A stretch of 64,000 nt of DNA from Methylobacterium sp. C25. Its GTDB lineage: Bacteria; Pseudomonadota; Alphaproteobacteria; Rhizobiales; Beijerinckiaceae. The DNA is taken from assembly GCF_021352225.1 (NCBI RefSeq), contig NZ_JAAUVI010000001.1:716191-780190 (forward strand), written 5' to 3'. This document shows, in pieces, positions 45,833 to 58,911 of the stretch (the stretch's first letter is position 1; each line of letters opens with the position of its first letter). The notes below the pieces were generated by a model that saw only the letters and a program-made list of their open reading frames with translations, made no database searches and had not been told where the DNA came from. Position numbers and translations under genes: made by a program.

Positions 45833-46541
45833 CGATCGGCTGGAGGATCAGGGTGTCGATCGCGAGCATCACGGTCATGAAGACGAGGCTGTAGCCGATC
45901 ACCGCCGTGACGTCGAAGAGCTGGAAATAGTAGTTGATGGCAAAGCCCACGCCGTTCGGCCGGCCGATCAGCTCCACCACCAGAACGATCTTCCAGGCGA
46001 GCGAGATGCCCGAGCGTGCCGCTGCGATCACGAAGGGCTGGAGCTGCGGCACGAGAACGTTGCCGATCCAGGTGCGCCTGTCGAAGCGATAGCTCGCAGC
46101 CATCTCCTCCAGGCCGGGATCAAGCCCGCGAGCACCCTCGCGCATGATCACCGCGACGTTCGGCAGCTTGTTCAACGCCACCGCGACGATCGCCGCCGTC
46201 TCGGTGAGCCCGAGCCAGACATAGGCGAGCACGGTGATGACCAGGGCCGGAGTATTGAGGATGACGAGCAGCGGCGTGTCGAGGATCTGGTCGGCCCATT
46301 TCGAGCGACCGAGCACGATGCCGAGCAAGCCGCCGAGGCTCATGGCGATCACGAAGGAGACGGCCACGCGCGCCAGCGTCACACCGACATTGGTGAACAG
46401 GTCGCCCTTCTCGGCTTCGCGGATAACGAAGGCGAGCACGGCGCTGGGCGCGGGCAGCGTGCGCACATCCGCGTAAACGGACACGGCCTGCCACAGCACC
46501 AGCAGTACGACGAGCGAAACGAGACGCGTGAGGAGAGCCAT
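45807..46541 (-). CDS. ABC transporter permease, SsuC/TauC-like
   Basis: A 244-residue permease of the binding-protein-dependent importer family. It has about six helices, with RLVSLVVLLVLWQAVSVYA at the N-terminus and the EAA loop near residue 150 as EEMAASYRFDRRTWIGNVLVPQ, which contacts the ATPase. The C-terminal helix VIGYSLVFMTVMLAID closes the protein. The gap to the binding-protein gene is 41 bp and the ATPase gene starts inside its 3' end. The family exchanges substrates such as aliphatic sulfonates, taurine, nitrate or bicarbonate; the operon gives no further hint, as no ssuD or tauD neighbour exists here. Confidence 0.92.
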   Translation of the reverse strand: MALLTRLVSLVVLLVLWQAVSVYADVRTLPAPSAVLAFVIREAEKGDLFTNVGVTLARVAVSFVIAMSLGGLLGIVLGRSKWADQILDTPLLVILNTPALVITVLAYVWLGLTETAAIVAVALNKLPNVAVIMREGARGLDPGLEEMAASYRFDRRTWIGNVLVPQLQPFVIAAARSGISLAWKIVLVVELIGRPNGVGFAINYYFQLFDVTAVIGYSLVFMTVMLAIDTLILQPIDAHVRRWR

Positions 46542-46582
46542 CAGCGCGTCAGCGGCTCCGGACGAGGCGTGAGATCACGAAC

Positions 46583-47569
46583 TCAACCCTTGCCCGTCGC
46601 ATCGAGATAGAGGTTCGGTGGCAGGGTCTTACCGGTGCCGACGAGCTGCTCGCCACCCGTGCGAACCAGCGTCGAGAAGATCTGCTCGCCATCGGCCCGT
46701 TCGGCGTCGACGGATCGACGCGGCACGCCGGCGAGAAAGTCGCGCTTGAGTACCTCGAAGGTCGCATCGTCCTCCGCTGCCATCAGCGGCCGCACGATGC
46801 TCCAGGCCTCGGGCTCATTGGCAAGGATGTCCTTCGCCGTGCGCGAGGCGCGAGCGAAGCCCTTCACCGCCTCGGGGCGCTGATCGACGGTCTCGCCCTC
46901 GAACAGGTAGCCGATCAGCGAGACCGCACCCTTGGCGCCGAAGGCCCGCATGACGTCGTCGGCACTGATCAGGCGCTTGAATCCCTTGGCCTCAAGACGT
47001 GCGCAATACTGCCAATAGAGCAAAGCAGCATCGAGTTCGCCGGTCTCGAGCTTCTGCGCGAGGAGCGGCGGTGCGCCGAAGGCGAGCTGGGCATTGTGCT
47101 CGAGGTCGATGTCGCCGGTCTCACGGCCCTGCGCCTTCAGCAGCACCCAGCTCTTGTCGAGGGCGCCGCCCGCCACCCCGAGCCGCTTGCCCGAGAGGTC
47201 CTTCAGCCCTTTGATCGGACTGTCGGCGGGCACCATCACAGCGCCCTCGGTGGTCGAATAGGGCAGGAACTTCACGTTGCGGCCCTCGCTGCGCAGCCGC
47301 GCCGCCCAGATCAGGTCGCCGACGATGGTGTCGAGCCGGTTGCCTTGAAAGGCGATGCGCGCAGCGTCGTTCCCGGCGAGCTTGACCAGCTCCAGGGTGA
47401 AGCCATTCGCCTCGTCGAGCTTCCGCGCTTTGATGACGGCCGCTTCCCAGGAGGCGGTGCCGAAGGGGAGGACGCCGAGCTTGATCGTGTCGGAGGCCGC
47501 ACGCGCCGGCAGGATGGCCGGAAGCGGCCAGAGCGCTGCGGTCGCGAGCAATCCGCGCCGTGACAACAT
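46583..47569 (-). CDS. ABC transporter substrate-binding protein, SsuA-like
   Basis: A 328-residue periplasmic binding protein of the nitrate/sulfonate/thiamine-precursor family. The leader is MLSRRGLLATAALWPLPAILPARA, with a double arginine, and the mature protein starts around ASDTIKLGVLPFGTASWEAA. The ligand-binding halves contain GNRLDTIVGDLIWAARLRSEGRNVKFLPYS and SGKRLGVAGGALDKSWVLL, similar to SsuA/ThiY-like proteins. The start at 47569 has GGGAG upstream and puts the leader at the front. It is the first gene of the importer operon. The identity of the ligand cannot be fixed: the lack of sulfonatase or nitrate reductase genes leaves it open. Confidence 0.9.
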   Translation of the reverse strand: MLSRRGLLATAALWPLPAILPARAASDTIKLGVLPFGTASWEAAVIKARKLDEANGFTLELVKLAGNDAARIAFQGNRLDTIVGDLIWAARLRSEGRNVKFLPYSTTEGAVMVPADSPIKGLKDLSGKRLGVAGGALDKSWVLLKAQGRETGDIDLEHNAQLAFGAPPLLAQKLETGELDAALLYWQYCARLEAKGFKRLISADDVMRAFGAKGAVSLIGYLFEGETVDQRPEAVKGFARASRTAKDILANEPEAWSIVRPLMAAEDDATFEVLKRDFLAGVPRRSVDAERADGEQIFSTLVRTGGEQLVGTGKTLPPNLYLDATGKG

Positions 47570-47797
47570 GGGCGGCTTCTCCCTAGACCGTCGGGGACCG
47601 ATCATCCGACCCTGCTGGCCGAACGCAATCTCTTGAATTTCAAATAAGGTTTCGCTTTCACGCCGTCCACAGCGCAGAGGCTCTACGGGGCTGCGGCAAA
47701 TGCCGTACCCGGACGCCGCACCGGAGGACGGTTGCGCCGTCCTGGAACGCGGCGCAAGCTTCGTGCGAGACGGATCACGATACGAGGAGAGACGAGC

Positions 47798-48169
47798 ATG
47801 GCCAAGGCGACGGTCTTCGACGACGCGCAGGTTGAGGAGCAGCTGAAGACCGAGCTGCCGACTTGGCGCTTGGAGGATGGCTGGATCCGGCGGACCTACA
47901 AAACGGCCGGCTGGAAGGGCACACTGATGATCATCAACACCGTCGGCCACCTCGCCGAGGCCGCCTTCCACCATCCCGACATCACCGCTTCCTACGCCTG
48001 GGTCGAGGTTCGGCTCATGAACCATGCGGCCAAGGGCATCACCGAATCTGACTTCGCCCTGGCGAAGAAGATCGAGGACGTGGTGATGTGGCAGCCCGGC
48101 AAGGAAGACGGGCCACTCTCCGGCACGCCGGACGACCCGCGCTTTGCCTACATCAAATATGAGAAATAG
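47798..48169 (+). CDS. phhB: 4a-hydroxytetrahydrobiopterin dehydratase
   Basis: A 123-residue pterin-4a-carbinolamine dehydratase. The family's active-site histidines are visible in AAFHHPDITASYAWVEVRLMNHAAKG; a threonine is usual where this protein has N before the third His. Domain length fits the family, with about 25 additional C-terminal residues (KEDGPLSGTPDDPRFAYIKYEK). In other bacteria this enzyme recycles tetrahydrobiopterin for phenylalanine hydroxylase; in methylotrophs related proteins have been discussed for pterin-cofactor chemistry, but this assignment is by family only. The ATG has GAGGAGAGACGAGC ahead. It is convergent with minC and followed by a short palindrome and a REP-like repeat. 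Confidence 0.92.
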   Translation: MAKATVFDDAQVEEQLKTELPTWRLEDGWIRRTYKTAGWKGTLMIINTVGHLAEAAFHHPDITASYAWVEVRLMNHAAKGITESDFALAKKIEDVVMWQPGKEDGPLSGTPDDPRFAYIKYEK

Positions 48170-48180
48170 CCGGCTATTTT
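48164..48180. terminator. short palindrome at the end of phhB
   Basis: The palindrome AAATAGCCGGCTATTT then T includes the stop codon of phhB. It has no loop bases, so only a shorter hairpin can form; a weak terminator is possible, with the REP-like repeat downstream. Confidence 0.3.
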
Positions 48181-48191
48181 CCTGCTCATCG

Positions 48192-48229
48192 CGTCATCCC
48201 GGAGCGCGGAAGGCGAGCCCGGAATGACG
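48192..48229. repeat. short REP-like inverted repeat
   Basis: Arms CGTCATCCCGG and CCGGAATGACGG flank a 16-base centre. It lies between the convergent phhB and minC genes and matches the ends of the other GTCAT...ATGAC elements in the window. Confidence 0.65.
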
Positions 48230-48239
48230 GAGTGGTCCT

Positions 48240-49040
48240 TCAGTCGAGCGCAGTCACGACGATGGCATCGTCGACGAGCCGGGCATGGACCGCCTGCCCC
48301 CAATGCTTCTGCCCGAGGTCGTCGGCAGTCTTGTAGAGCCCGTCGATCGCGATGAGTTCGGGCTCGAAGCGACGGGCGACGATGCGGGCATTGGCGTCCC
48401 CCACGGCTCCGGCAATGGCGCGTCCACGCAGCGCGCCATAGACGTGGATGGAGCCGCCGGCGATGATCTCGGAGCCCGAGGCGACCGAGCCCATCACGGT
48501 GACGTCCCCTTCGAGGTGCTGCACCACCTGCCCGGACCGGACCGGCTGATCGAGCACCAGCGAGCGCGCCCGCGTCGTCGGCTTGGCGGCCGCCGGAGCC
48601 GGCGCGGCGGGAGCCGATGAGGCAACGTTGGCATTGCCCTCGGGCACGGTGACGTCATCGGCCGGTTTCCCTCCCGTCAGCGGGGGCGGGAAGCCGGGGC
48701 CGAGTGCCGTCGGGCCGATGCCCTCGATGCCCAGAATGGTGATGCTGCGCTTGGCGAGTTCGGCGCAAAGCTCGGTGAGATCCGAGCGGTCGAAACTCAG
48801 GCCCGTCACGTCGAGGATCAGCGCCCGCACCGTGAGGAAGGCTGGTGCGCGCTGCTTGAGCGCATCGAGCTCATCGAGCCACTGCGCGATCGGCGGAACC
48901 GGTGCCAGCACCATCGCCAGGAACGAGCGCCCACGGAAGCGGATCGGCGGGCGAGAGGTGTCAGGGCCGGTCAAGGCAGTATCCGCTGAGGGTCGAGGAC
49001 GGGTGGGCCATCCGTCCTTATAGCAGGTTGCACGCCGCAC
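48240..49040 (-). CDS. minC: septum site-determining protein MinC
   Basis: A 266-residue MinC, the FtsZ-inhibiting part of the Min system that keeps division at mid-cell. The N-terminal domain (about residues 27-120) opens with PPIRFRGRSFLAMVLAPVPP and the C-terminal beta-helix domain (about 160-250) has GQVVQHLEGDVTVMGSVASGSEIIAGGSIHVYGALRGRAIAG and ARIVARRFEPELIAIDGLY; both match MinC. The start is a GTG at 49040; a TTG 22 codons later (residue 23) is also possible, and no ATG occurs between. minD and minE, usual immediate neighbours, are absent here: the flanking genes are typA and phhB. The protein would need MinD supplied from another locus. Confidence 0.9.
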   Translation of the reverse strand: MRRATCYKDGWPTRPRPSADTALTGPDTSRPPIRFRGRSFLAMVLAPVPPIAQWLDELDALKQRAPAFLTVRALILDVTGLSFDRSDLTELCAELAKRSITILGIEGIGPTALGPGFPPPLTGGKPADDVTVPEGNANVASSAPAAPAPAAAKPTTRARSLVLDQPVRSGQVVQHLEGDVTVMGSVASGSEIIAGGSIHVYGALRGRAIAGAVGDANARIVARRFEPELIAIDGLYKTADDLGQKHWGQAVHARLVDDAIVVTALD

Positions 49041-49241
49041 CCGTGGCCGCGACGCCCCGTCAACACGTTTCCGTCGTGGCTTTTTCCTCTCGGAGAGTCG
49101 GCATGCGCACGGGTGCCTTGCCGGATGCGACGGCTGTCTCTATTGCAGCGCGACACGATTTAGCCTGCCCGCCCGACATCGAGGGCCGCATGACGCGGCC
49201 CCCGCCCTGTCGGGCTCGACCCGTTTCGGACCTTATTCCCG

Positions 49242-51059
<1,818 letters not shown>

Positions 51060-51090
51060 CGGGCTGAGCGTCCCGCTAGAGACGAGCAAA

Positions 51091-51130
51091 ACGAAACGGC
51101 CCGGGGCAATACCGCCTCGGGCCGTTTCGT
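51091..51130. terminator. bidirectional terminator after typA
   Basis: A long hairpin: ACGAAACGGCCCG pairs exactly with CGGGCCGTTTCGT, with GGGCAATACCGCCT as the loop region in which a few more bases can pair. It follows the typA stop by about 30 bases and ends seven bases before the aldo-keto reductase stop on the other strand, so it can serve both genes. Confidence 0.85.
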
Positions 51131-51136
51131 TTCGGC

Positions 51137-52183
<1,047 letters not shown>

Positions 52184-52196
52184 TCATCCGGATAAT

Positions 52197-52214
52197 TCGT
52201 GCAATCCTGCACGA
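52197..52214. promoter_or_regulatory. dyad TCGTGCA-N4-TGCACGA, probable LysR operator
   Basis: A perfect 7-bp dyad with a four-base spacer between the divergent aldo/keto reductase and LysR genes. It ends 21 bases before the LysR start. Size and symmetry fit a LysR-type T-N11-A recognition site. Binding is inferred from position only. Confidence 0.55.
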
Positions 52215-52235
52215 GCTGTTCGATTTGATGCATCA

Positions 52236-53156
52236 ATGCCGCGCGCCGACCTTGCTGCCCTTTCCGTCTTCGCGACCGTCGCCGAAAGGTGCAGTTTTCG
52301 CGCGGCAGCACGTGAGCTCGGCCTGTCACCCTCGGCCGTCAGCCATGCGGTCAGCGCCCTGGAAGCGCGTCTCGGCGTCCGCCTGCTGGCCCGCACCACC
52401 CGAAGCGTCGCTCCGACCGAGGCCGGGCGCGCCCTCCTGCGCGAGCTTCAGCCGGCGCTTGCCGGGATCGACGCAGCCGTCGGGCAGGCGATGGAGAGCG
52501 GCGCGAATCCGTCCGGGCTGCTACGCATCACCGTGCCCCGCTCCGTGGTGGAGGTGCTCATCATGCCGCGCCTCGGCGATTTCGTGCGCGCCTATCCCGG
52601 CATTGCGGTGGAGTTTCATGCCGAGAATGGCCTGATCGACATCGTCGCGCAGGGTTTCGATGCGGGCCTGCGGTTCGGCGAGAGCCTGAACAGCGAGATG
52701 ATCGCCGTTCCCTTCGGGCCACGCCAGCAGCGTCTCGTCGCCATCGGCGCCCCGAGCCTATTGGCGGAACGCCCGCCCCCACGCCATCCGCGCGATCTCG
52801 TCGATCATCCCTGCCTCGCCATGCGGCTGACGAGCGGTGCGCTCTACGCCTGGGAGATGGAAAAGGACGGCGAGGCCATCGACGTCGCCGTGACCGGCCC
52901 GCTGATCTTCAACGACAATCGCCTGATCCTCGCCGCGGTGATCCAGGGCCTGGGCTTCGGCTTCATTCTGGAAGGCCTCGCCGCGCCGGCCATCGAGCGC
53001 GGGGAGATCGTGCGGATCATGGAGGATTGGTGCCCGATCTTTCCCGGCTTCTTCCTCTACTATCCGAGCCGGCGGCAGATGCGGCCGGCTTTGCGCGCCT
53101 TCATCGACTTCTTCTCGGAGGCCGCAAAGCCCTCTTCGGAGCGTGGGCTTGCTTGA
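52236..53156 (+). CDS. LysR-family transcriptional regulator
   Basis: A 306-residue LysR-type regulator. The winged helix-turn-helix is at the N-terminus: LAALSVFATVAERCSFRAAARELGLSPSAVSHAVSALEARLGVRLLARTTRSVAPTEAG (read in separate segments), and the C-terminal periplasmic-binding-like domain runs from about residue 90 to the end. It is close to the CrgA/DsdC-like subgroup that responds to small electrophiles or oxidised lipids. It is divergent from an aldo/keto reductase gene across a dyad; autoregulation and activation of that reductase are inferred from the arrangement. The start ATG lies directly after the TTTGATGCATCA stretch. Confidence 0.92.
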   Translation: MPRADLAALSVFATVAERCSFRAAARELGLSPSAVSHAVSALEARLGVRLLARTTRSVAPTEAGRALLRELQPALAGIDAAVGQAMESGANPSGLLRITVPRSVVEVLIMPRLGDFVRAYPGIAVEFHAENGLIDIVAQGFDAGLRFGESLNSEMIAVPFGPRQQRLVAIGAPSLLAERPPPRHPRDLVDHPCLAMRLTSGALYAWEMEKDGEAIDVAVTGPLIFNDNRLILAAVIQGLGFGFILEGLAAPAIERGEIVRIMEDWCPIFPGFFLYYPSRRQMRPALRAFIDFFSEAAKPSSERGLA

Positions 53157-53212
53157 CAGTCCGGCGCACCGGCCAAGATCACTCGCGCCACCTCCTCTCC
53201 GCCGGAGCCCCC

Positions 53213-54142
53213 ATGACCGACCCCAGTCGTCGCGCCCTCATCGCCGGAAGCGCAGGCGCGTTGCTCGGCGGAGGGCTGATCGCCGCCCCGAGCGCCGCGC
53301 AGAACCTCGTCGAGGGGCCCGACAACTGGGCGACGATGAACCGGGCCGAGCGCGATGCCGCCTACAACAACTCGGCAGCCGTGCCGGAGAGCGCCGGCAT
53401 GATCGATCGCTGGAACGCCGCCTCGGCCGACCTGCGCAAGCAGCACAAGGACACGGTCGATCTCCCCTACGGCAAAGGCGAACGCAATCGCTGGGACCTG
53501 TTTCCGGCCAAGGATCCGAAGGCGCCGTGCTTCGTCTTCGTCCACGGTGGGTATTGGCAGGCACGCTCGCGCGAGAGCTTCGCCTGCCTCACGGACGGCG
53601 TGCGCGAGGCCGGGATGTCCGCTGCTCTGCCGGGCTATACGCTCGCGCCCGACGCCACCCTCTCGCAGATCCTCGCCGAGCTGATCTCGGCGCTCGATTG
53701 GCTGGGCAAGGAGGGTCCGGCGCACGGCATCGAGGGGCCGGTGATCATCTCCGGATGGTCGGCGGGCGGCCATCTCGCCGCGCGGCTGCTGCCACATCCG
53801 AGCGTGCGGGCCGGCCTCGCCATATCCGGTGTCTTCGAGCTGGCCCCTCTGCGCGACACCTATCTCAACGAGAAGCTCAAGCTGACTGACGAGGAGGTGG
53901 CGAACCTCTCTCCGCTCCGCTTGCCTGCCGTCGAGAAGCCGCTGACCCTGGCCTACGGCACCGCTGAGCTGTCGCCCCTCGTCGAGAATTCGCGCGTCTT
54001 CCACGCTTTCCGCGCCGCGCAGCATGCCCCCGGTGCGCTGATCCCCGTGCCGAAAGCCAACCACTTCACCGTGCTTGACGCGCTGCGCCCGCGCGACGGC
54101 CTGCTCGCGCGGGCGGCGATCGATCTCGCCTACGGTCTCTGA
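53213..54142 (+). CDS. secreted alpha/beta hydrolase (kynurenine formamidase-like)
   Basis: A 309-residue alpha/beta-hydrolase with an N-terminal twin-arginine-like leader (PSRRALIAGSAGALLGGGLIAAPSAAQ). The oxyanion-hole motif HGGYWQ is followed by a nucleophile elbow ISGWSAGGHLA, and the catalytic histidine is in KANHFTVLDAL; an aspartate or glutamate between them completes the triad. The layout is close to arylformamidase/BD-FAE-type and kynurenine formamidase-like hydrolases, but the export leader argues against tryptophan catabolism in the cytoplasm. The start ATG is preceded by GCCGGAG. It is co-directional with the LysR gene, 56 bp apart, so the two may be in one transcript. Confidence 0.85.
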   Translation: MTDPSRRALIAGSAGALLGGGLIAAPSAAQNLVEGPDNWATMNRAERDAAYNNSAAVPESAGMIDRWNAASADLRKQHKDTVDLPYGKGERNRWDLFPAKDPKAPCFVFVHGGYWQARSRESFACLTDGVREAGMSAALPGYTLAPDATLSQILAELISALDWLGKEGPAHGIEGPVIISGWSAGGHLAARLLPHPSVRAGLAISGVFELAPLRDTYLNEKLKLTDEEVANLSPLRLPAVEKPLTLAYGTAELSPLVENSRVFHAFRAAQHAPGALIPVPKANHFTVLDALRPRDGLLARAAIDLAYGL

Positions 54143-54159
54143 TCAGGCTTAAACCGGCT

Positions 54160-55251
54160 TCAGGTCAGCGGCGCCTCGATCCGGCAGACCACACCAGTCG
54201 GCTCGAAGGCGATCTCGACCGTGCCGTCGAGGTCGCGCGCCAGGCTGCGCTCGATCAACCGAGAGCCGAAGCCGCGCCGCGTAGGCTTCACGACGGGCGG
54301 CCCGTCCTGCTCCTGCCAAGTGAAGCTCAGACGCGGGTCGTGCCCGTGTGTGTCCTCAGACGACCAAGCGATGGTGACGAATCCGGCTTGGCTGGAGAGG
54401 GCGCCGTACTTCACGGCATTGGTGGCAAGCTCCTGCAACGCCATCGCGATGGCGAGCGACATACGCGGGTTGACGCGCACGTCCGGCCCCGTCACCCGGA
54501 AGCGCCGGCCGTCGCGGTCGCGAAACGGTGCGATCGCCTGGGCCACGACGTCGTGGAGATCGGCCCCGTCCCAGTTCTCGCGGGTGAGCACGTCGTGAGC
54601 GCGCGAGAGGGCGAGCAGGCGCTGCTCCAGCGCCTCGTTGGCCTGAGTGGTATCGTCGGCGTTGCGCAGGGTTTGCATCGCGATCGACTGCACAGTGGCG
54701 AGCGTATTCTTCACCCGGTGGTTCAGCTCGTCGATCAGCAGCCGTTGGTGTTCGGCGGCAACCTTCTCGGCGGCGAGCATCACCTTGAGCCGCGCCTCGC
54801 CGAGGCGAAGGTCTTCCAGACGCCCGCGGGCCTCGTACTGACGGCGGCGGCCGCGCAGGGCGGCCTGCACCATGCTGATCAGGGTGGTCGGGTGGAACGG
54901 GCGCTCCAGGAAGCTGGTGTTGCCGAAGACTTCGGAGAGTCGAGCGGCCGCGGGGTTCCGCTCGACGCCGCCGCCGTGCCCCGTCAGGACGATGAAGGGA
55001 ATGTCGGACCAGGCCGGCTGGGCCGCGATCCATCGGCTGATGCCGGCGAGATCCGCCGTGCGTACCGCCTCCTCGGTGACGAGCACCATGCCGGCGATCT
55101 CCTCGAGACCGCGTTGCAGGGCCGATATATCCTCGCAGATCAAAGCACGCAGATCCGCCTCCCGGAGCAGGGCGGCGGCGATCGCGGCGTCACGCCCGAG
55201 GGGGGCAAGTATCAGCACCCTCTCGGAATTCGGATTTCCTGGAGCGGTCAC
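54160..55251 (-). CDS. HWE-family histidine kinase with a degenerate receiver domain
   Basis: A 363-residue two-domain protein. Residues about 10-135 resemble a receiver domain, but the acceptor aspartate is lost (VLVTEEAV has T59/E60 at the expected site) and the conserved lysine is arginine (R117 in LERPFH). The kinase half begins around 170 with the HWE signature LIDELNHRVKNTLATVQS, phospho-accepting H178, then LALSRAHDVLTRENWDGADL, LQELATNAVKYGAL and QDGPPVVKPTRRGFGSRL. HWE kinases are found in general stress and light responses of Alphaproteobacteria. The GTG start overlaps the stop of the KaiC-like gene by four bases (GTGA), so the two are translationally coupled. No membrane helix is present, so it is cytoplasmic. 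Confidence 0.92.
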   Translation of the reverse strand: MTAPGNPNSERVLILAPLGRDAAIAAALLREADLRALICEDISALQRGLEEIAGMVLVTEEAVRTADLAGISRWIAAQPAWSDIPFIVLTGHGGGVERNPAAARLSEVFGNTSFLERPFHPTTLISMVQAALRGRRRQYEARGRLEDLRLGEARLKVMLAAEKVAAEHQRLLIDELNHRVKNTLATVQSIAMQTLRNADDTTQANEALEQRLLALSRAHDVLTRENWDGADLHDVVAQAIAPFRDRDGRRFRVTGPDVRVNPRMSLAIAMALQELATNAVKYGALSSQAGFVTIAWSSEDTHGHDPRLSFTWQEQDGPPVVKPTRRGFGSRLIERSLARDLDGTVEIAFEPTGVVCRIEAPLT

Positions 55252-56750
55252 GGCGTCGCATTATCCAGGAGCGGAACGCTCTCCTTGACCAATTCGGGAA
55301 CCCCGCGAAACACGCCCTGAAACTCCTTGAGCGGTTCGCCGACCCGCAGGCCGTCATCGCCGATGCGGTATTCGCGAATCGTATCCTCGTGCGCTCCGGT
55401 CCGCTTCTTCACGACCGAGATCGCCCGGCGCACTTGCCCTGTCGCTTCGAAGTAGCGCAGCAGGATCACCGTGTCGGCGAGGTAGGTGACGTCGACGGGC
55501 GCCTTCATGTTGTCGCCGAGGAGCCCGTGCTGGGCCACCGTCACGAAGGTCGTCGCCCCCTGACGGTTCAGGTATTGCAGCAATTCGTGGATGTGGAGGA
55601 TCAGAGCGCCCTCCTCCGGCATCGCCGCCTGGTAGCCGTTGAGGCTGTCGATCACGACGGTCTTGGCCTGCAACTCGTCGACCACGCTGCGGACCTTGTG
55701 GGCGAACTCTCCCGGCGAAAGCTCGGCCGCGTCGACCTGCTCGATCACCAGTTGGCCGCTGTCGCGCTTCGCTTCGAGATCGAAGCCCATGACCCGCGTG
55801 CGCTCCAGCAGCAGGCCGAGTTCCTCGTCGAAGATGAACATCGCGGCCCGCTCGCCGCGCGCCACCGCCGCGCAGACGTATTGGATCGAGAACAGCGATT
55901 TGCCGGTTCCCGCCGGTCCCAGGATCAGAGTACTCGATCCAGTATGGACGCCCCCGCCGAGCAGGGCATCGACCTCGGGAATGCCGCAGGTCAGCGGAAC
56001 GCGCTCGAACGCCGTCTTGTGTTCCAGGGAGACGAGGCGTGGGAACACCCGGATACCCCCTGTCGTGATGGTGAAATCGTGGTTGCCGCCACGGAAGCGC
56101 TGGCCGCGGTACTTGATCACACGGAGCCGGCGGCGTTCGGCGCCGTAATCGGGCGCCAGTTCCTCGAGCCGGATCACGCCATGCGCAATGCTATGGACCG
56201 CCTTGTCCATCGTGTCGCTGGTGAGATCGTCGAGCATCAGCACCGTCGCGCCCTGGCGCGCGAAGTAGTGCTTGAGAGCGAGGATCTGCCGCCGATAGCG
56301 CAGCGAGCTTCCTGCGAGCAGCCGGATCTCCGACAGGCTGTCGAGCACGACACGGACGGGCTTGATCGCGTCGACCTTCTCGAAAATCGCTTTGGTGCTC
56401 TCGCCGAGTTCCAGGTCGGACGAATAGAGCAGGCTCTGCTGCTGGTTGGCGTCCAGCAGGCTCTCCGGCGGGGTAAGTTCGTAGATGTCGACCTTGTCGC
56501 CGATCGTCCAACCGTGGGATTCCGCGGTTTCGCGAAGCTCGCCTTCCGTTTCCGATAGCGAGATGTGGAGGCTTCGCTCGCCGAGCCGCGCGCCCTCGAG
56601 CAGGAACTGCATCGCGATCGTGGTCTTACCGGTGCCTGGATCGCCCTCGAGCAAATAGAGCCGGTTTCGAGTCAGTCCGCCGCCGAGAATGTCGTCGAGA
56701 CCGGATACAGAAAAGGCGGCCTTTCCGGCCATCATTGGGATCGAAGTCAT
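55248..56750 (-). CDS. kaiC: KaiC-like double-domain ATPase
   Basis: A 500-residue RecA/DnaB-like protein with two tandem KaiC domains. CI has Walker A GDPGTGKTT at residues 36-44; CII has GPAGTGKS at 278-285. In CII the catalytic glutamate pair is present (E309-E310 in IFDEELG), but in CI the equivalent position reads LSETEGEL, a single glutamate. At the sites of the cyanobacterial phospho-serine/threonine pair this protein has T422 and Y423 (VTYLADT), a substitution seen in several proteobacterial homologues. There is no kaiB or kaiA in the window. The gene is upstream of and coupled to the HWE kinase. A role in timing or in phosphorelay control of a stress response is inferred. Start MTSIPMMAGKAAFSVSGLDD is typical. 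Confidence 0.93.
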   Translation of the reverse strand: MTSIPMMAGKAAFSVSGLDDILGGGLTRNRLYLLEGDPGTGKTTIAMQFLLEGARLGERSLHISLSETEGELRETAESHGWTIGDKVDIYELTPPESLLDANQQQSLLYSSDLELGESTKAIFEKVDAIKPVRVVLDSLSEIRLLAGSSLRYRRQILALKHYFARQGATVLMLDDLTSDTMDKAVHSIAHGVIRLEELAPDYGAERRRLRVIKYRGQRFRGGNHDFTITTGGIRVFPRLVSLEHKTAFERVPLTCGIPEVDALLGGGVHTGSSTLILGPAGTGKSLFSIQYVCAAVARGERAAMFIFDEELGLLLERTRVMGFDLEAKRDSGQLVIEQVDAAELSPGEFAHKVRSVVDELQAKTVVIDSLNGYQAAMPEEGALILHIHELLQYLNRQGATTFVTVAQHGLLGDNMKAPVDVTYLADTVILLRYFEATGQVRRAISVVKKRTGAHEDTIREYRIGDDGLRVGEPLKEFQGVFRGVPELVKESVPLLDNATP

Positions 56751-56975
56751 AGGGCTCAAACGTCGCCGTACCGAAACTGGTTCACTCGTAAGCCGGCGAG
56801 GGATCACACGGACCCATCTCTGAGCCGGCTCGAGAACCGAGCCTCAGCACTCCGCTGGAGCCCACCCGGAGCACGTCCGACGATGCGGCTTCTGCCCGTC
56901 ACTCAGCTGCATGTCGAGGCAGTTGCGGCCTCGCGATCGACGCGCCGTTGCGCGCGACGCAGGCAGTGAAGGAAC

Positions 56976-58781
<1,806 letters not shown>

Positions 58782-58911
58782 CGTGGTCCCCGGCGCGAGG
58801 CCGCCCGTCCGAAGAGCGGCTGAGGCGCACGGCATGTCTGAAGAGGAAAGGTTTTCGAGCCGCGGGAGATAGCAGCGGCAGGCCCCAGCGCCAAGGCGGC
58901 AGCGAAAGGCG

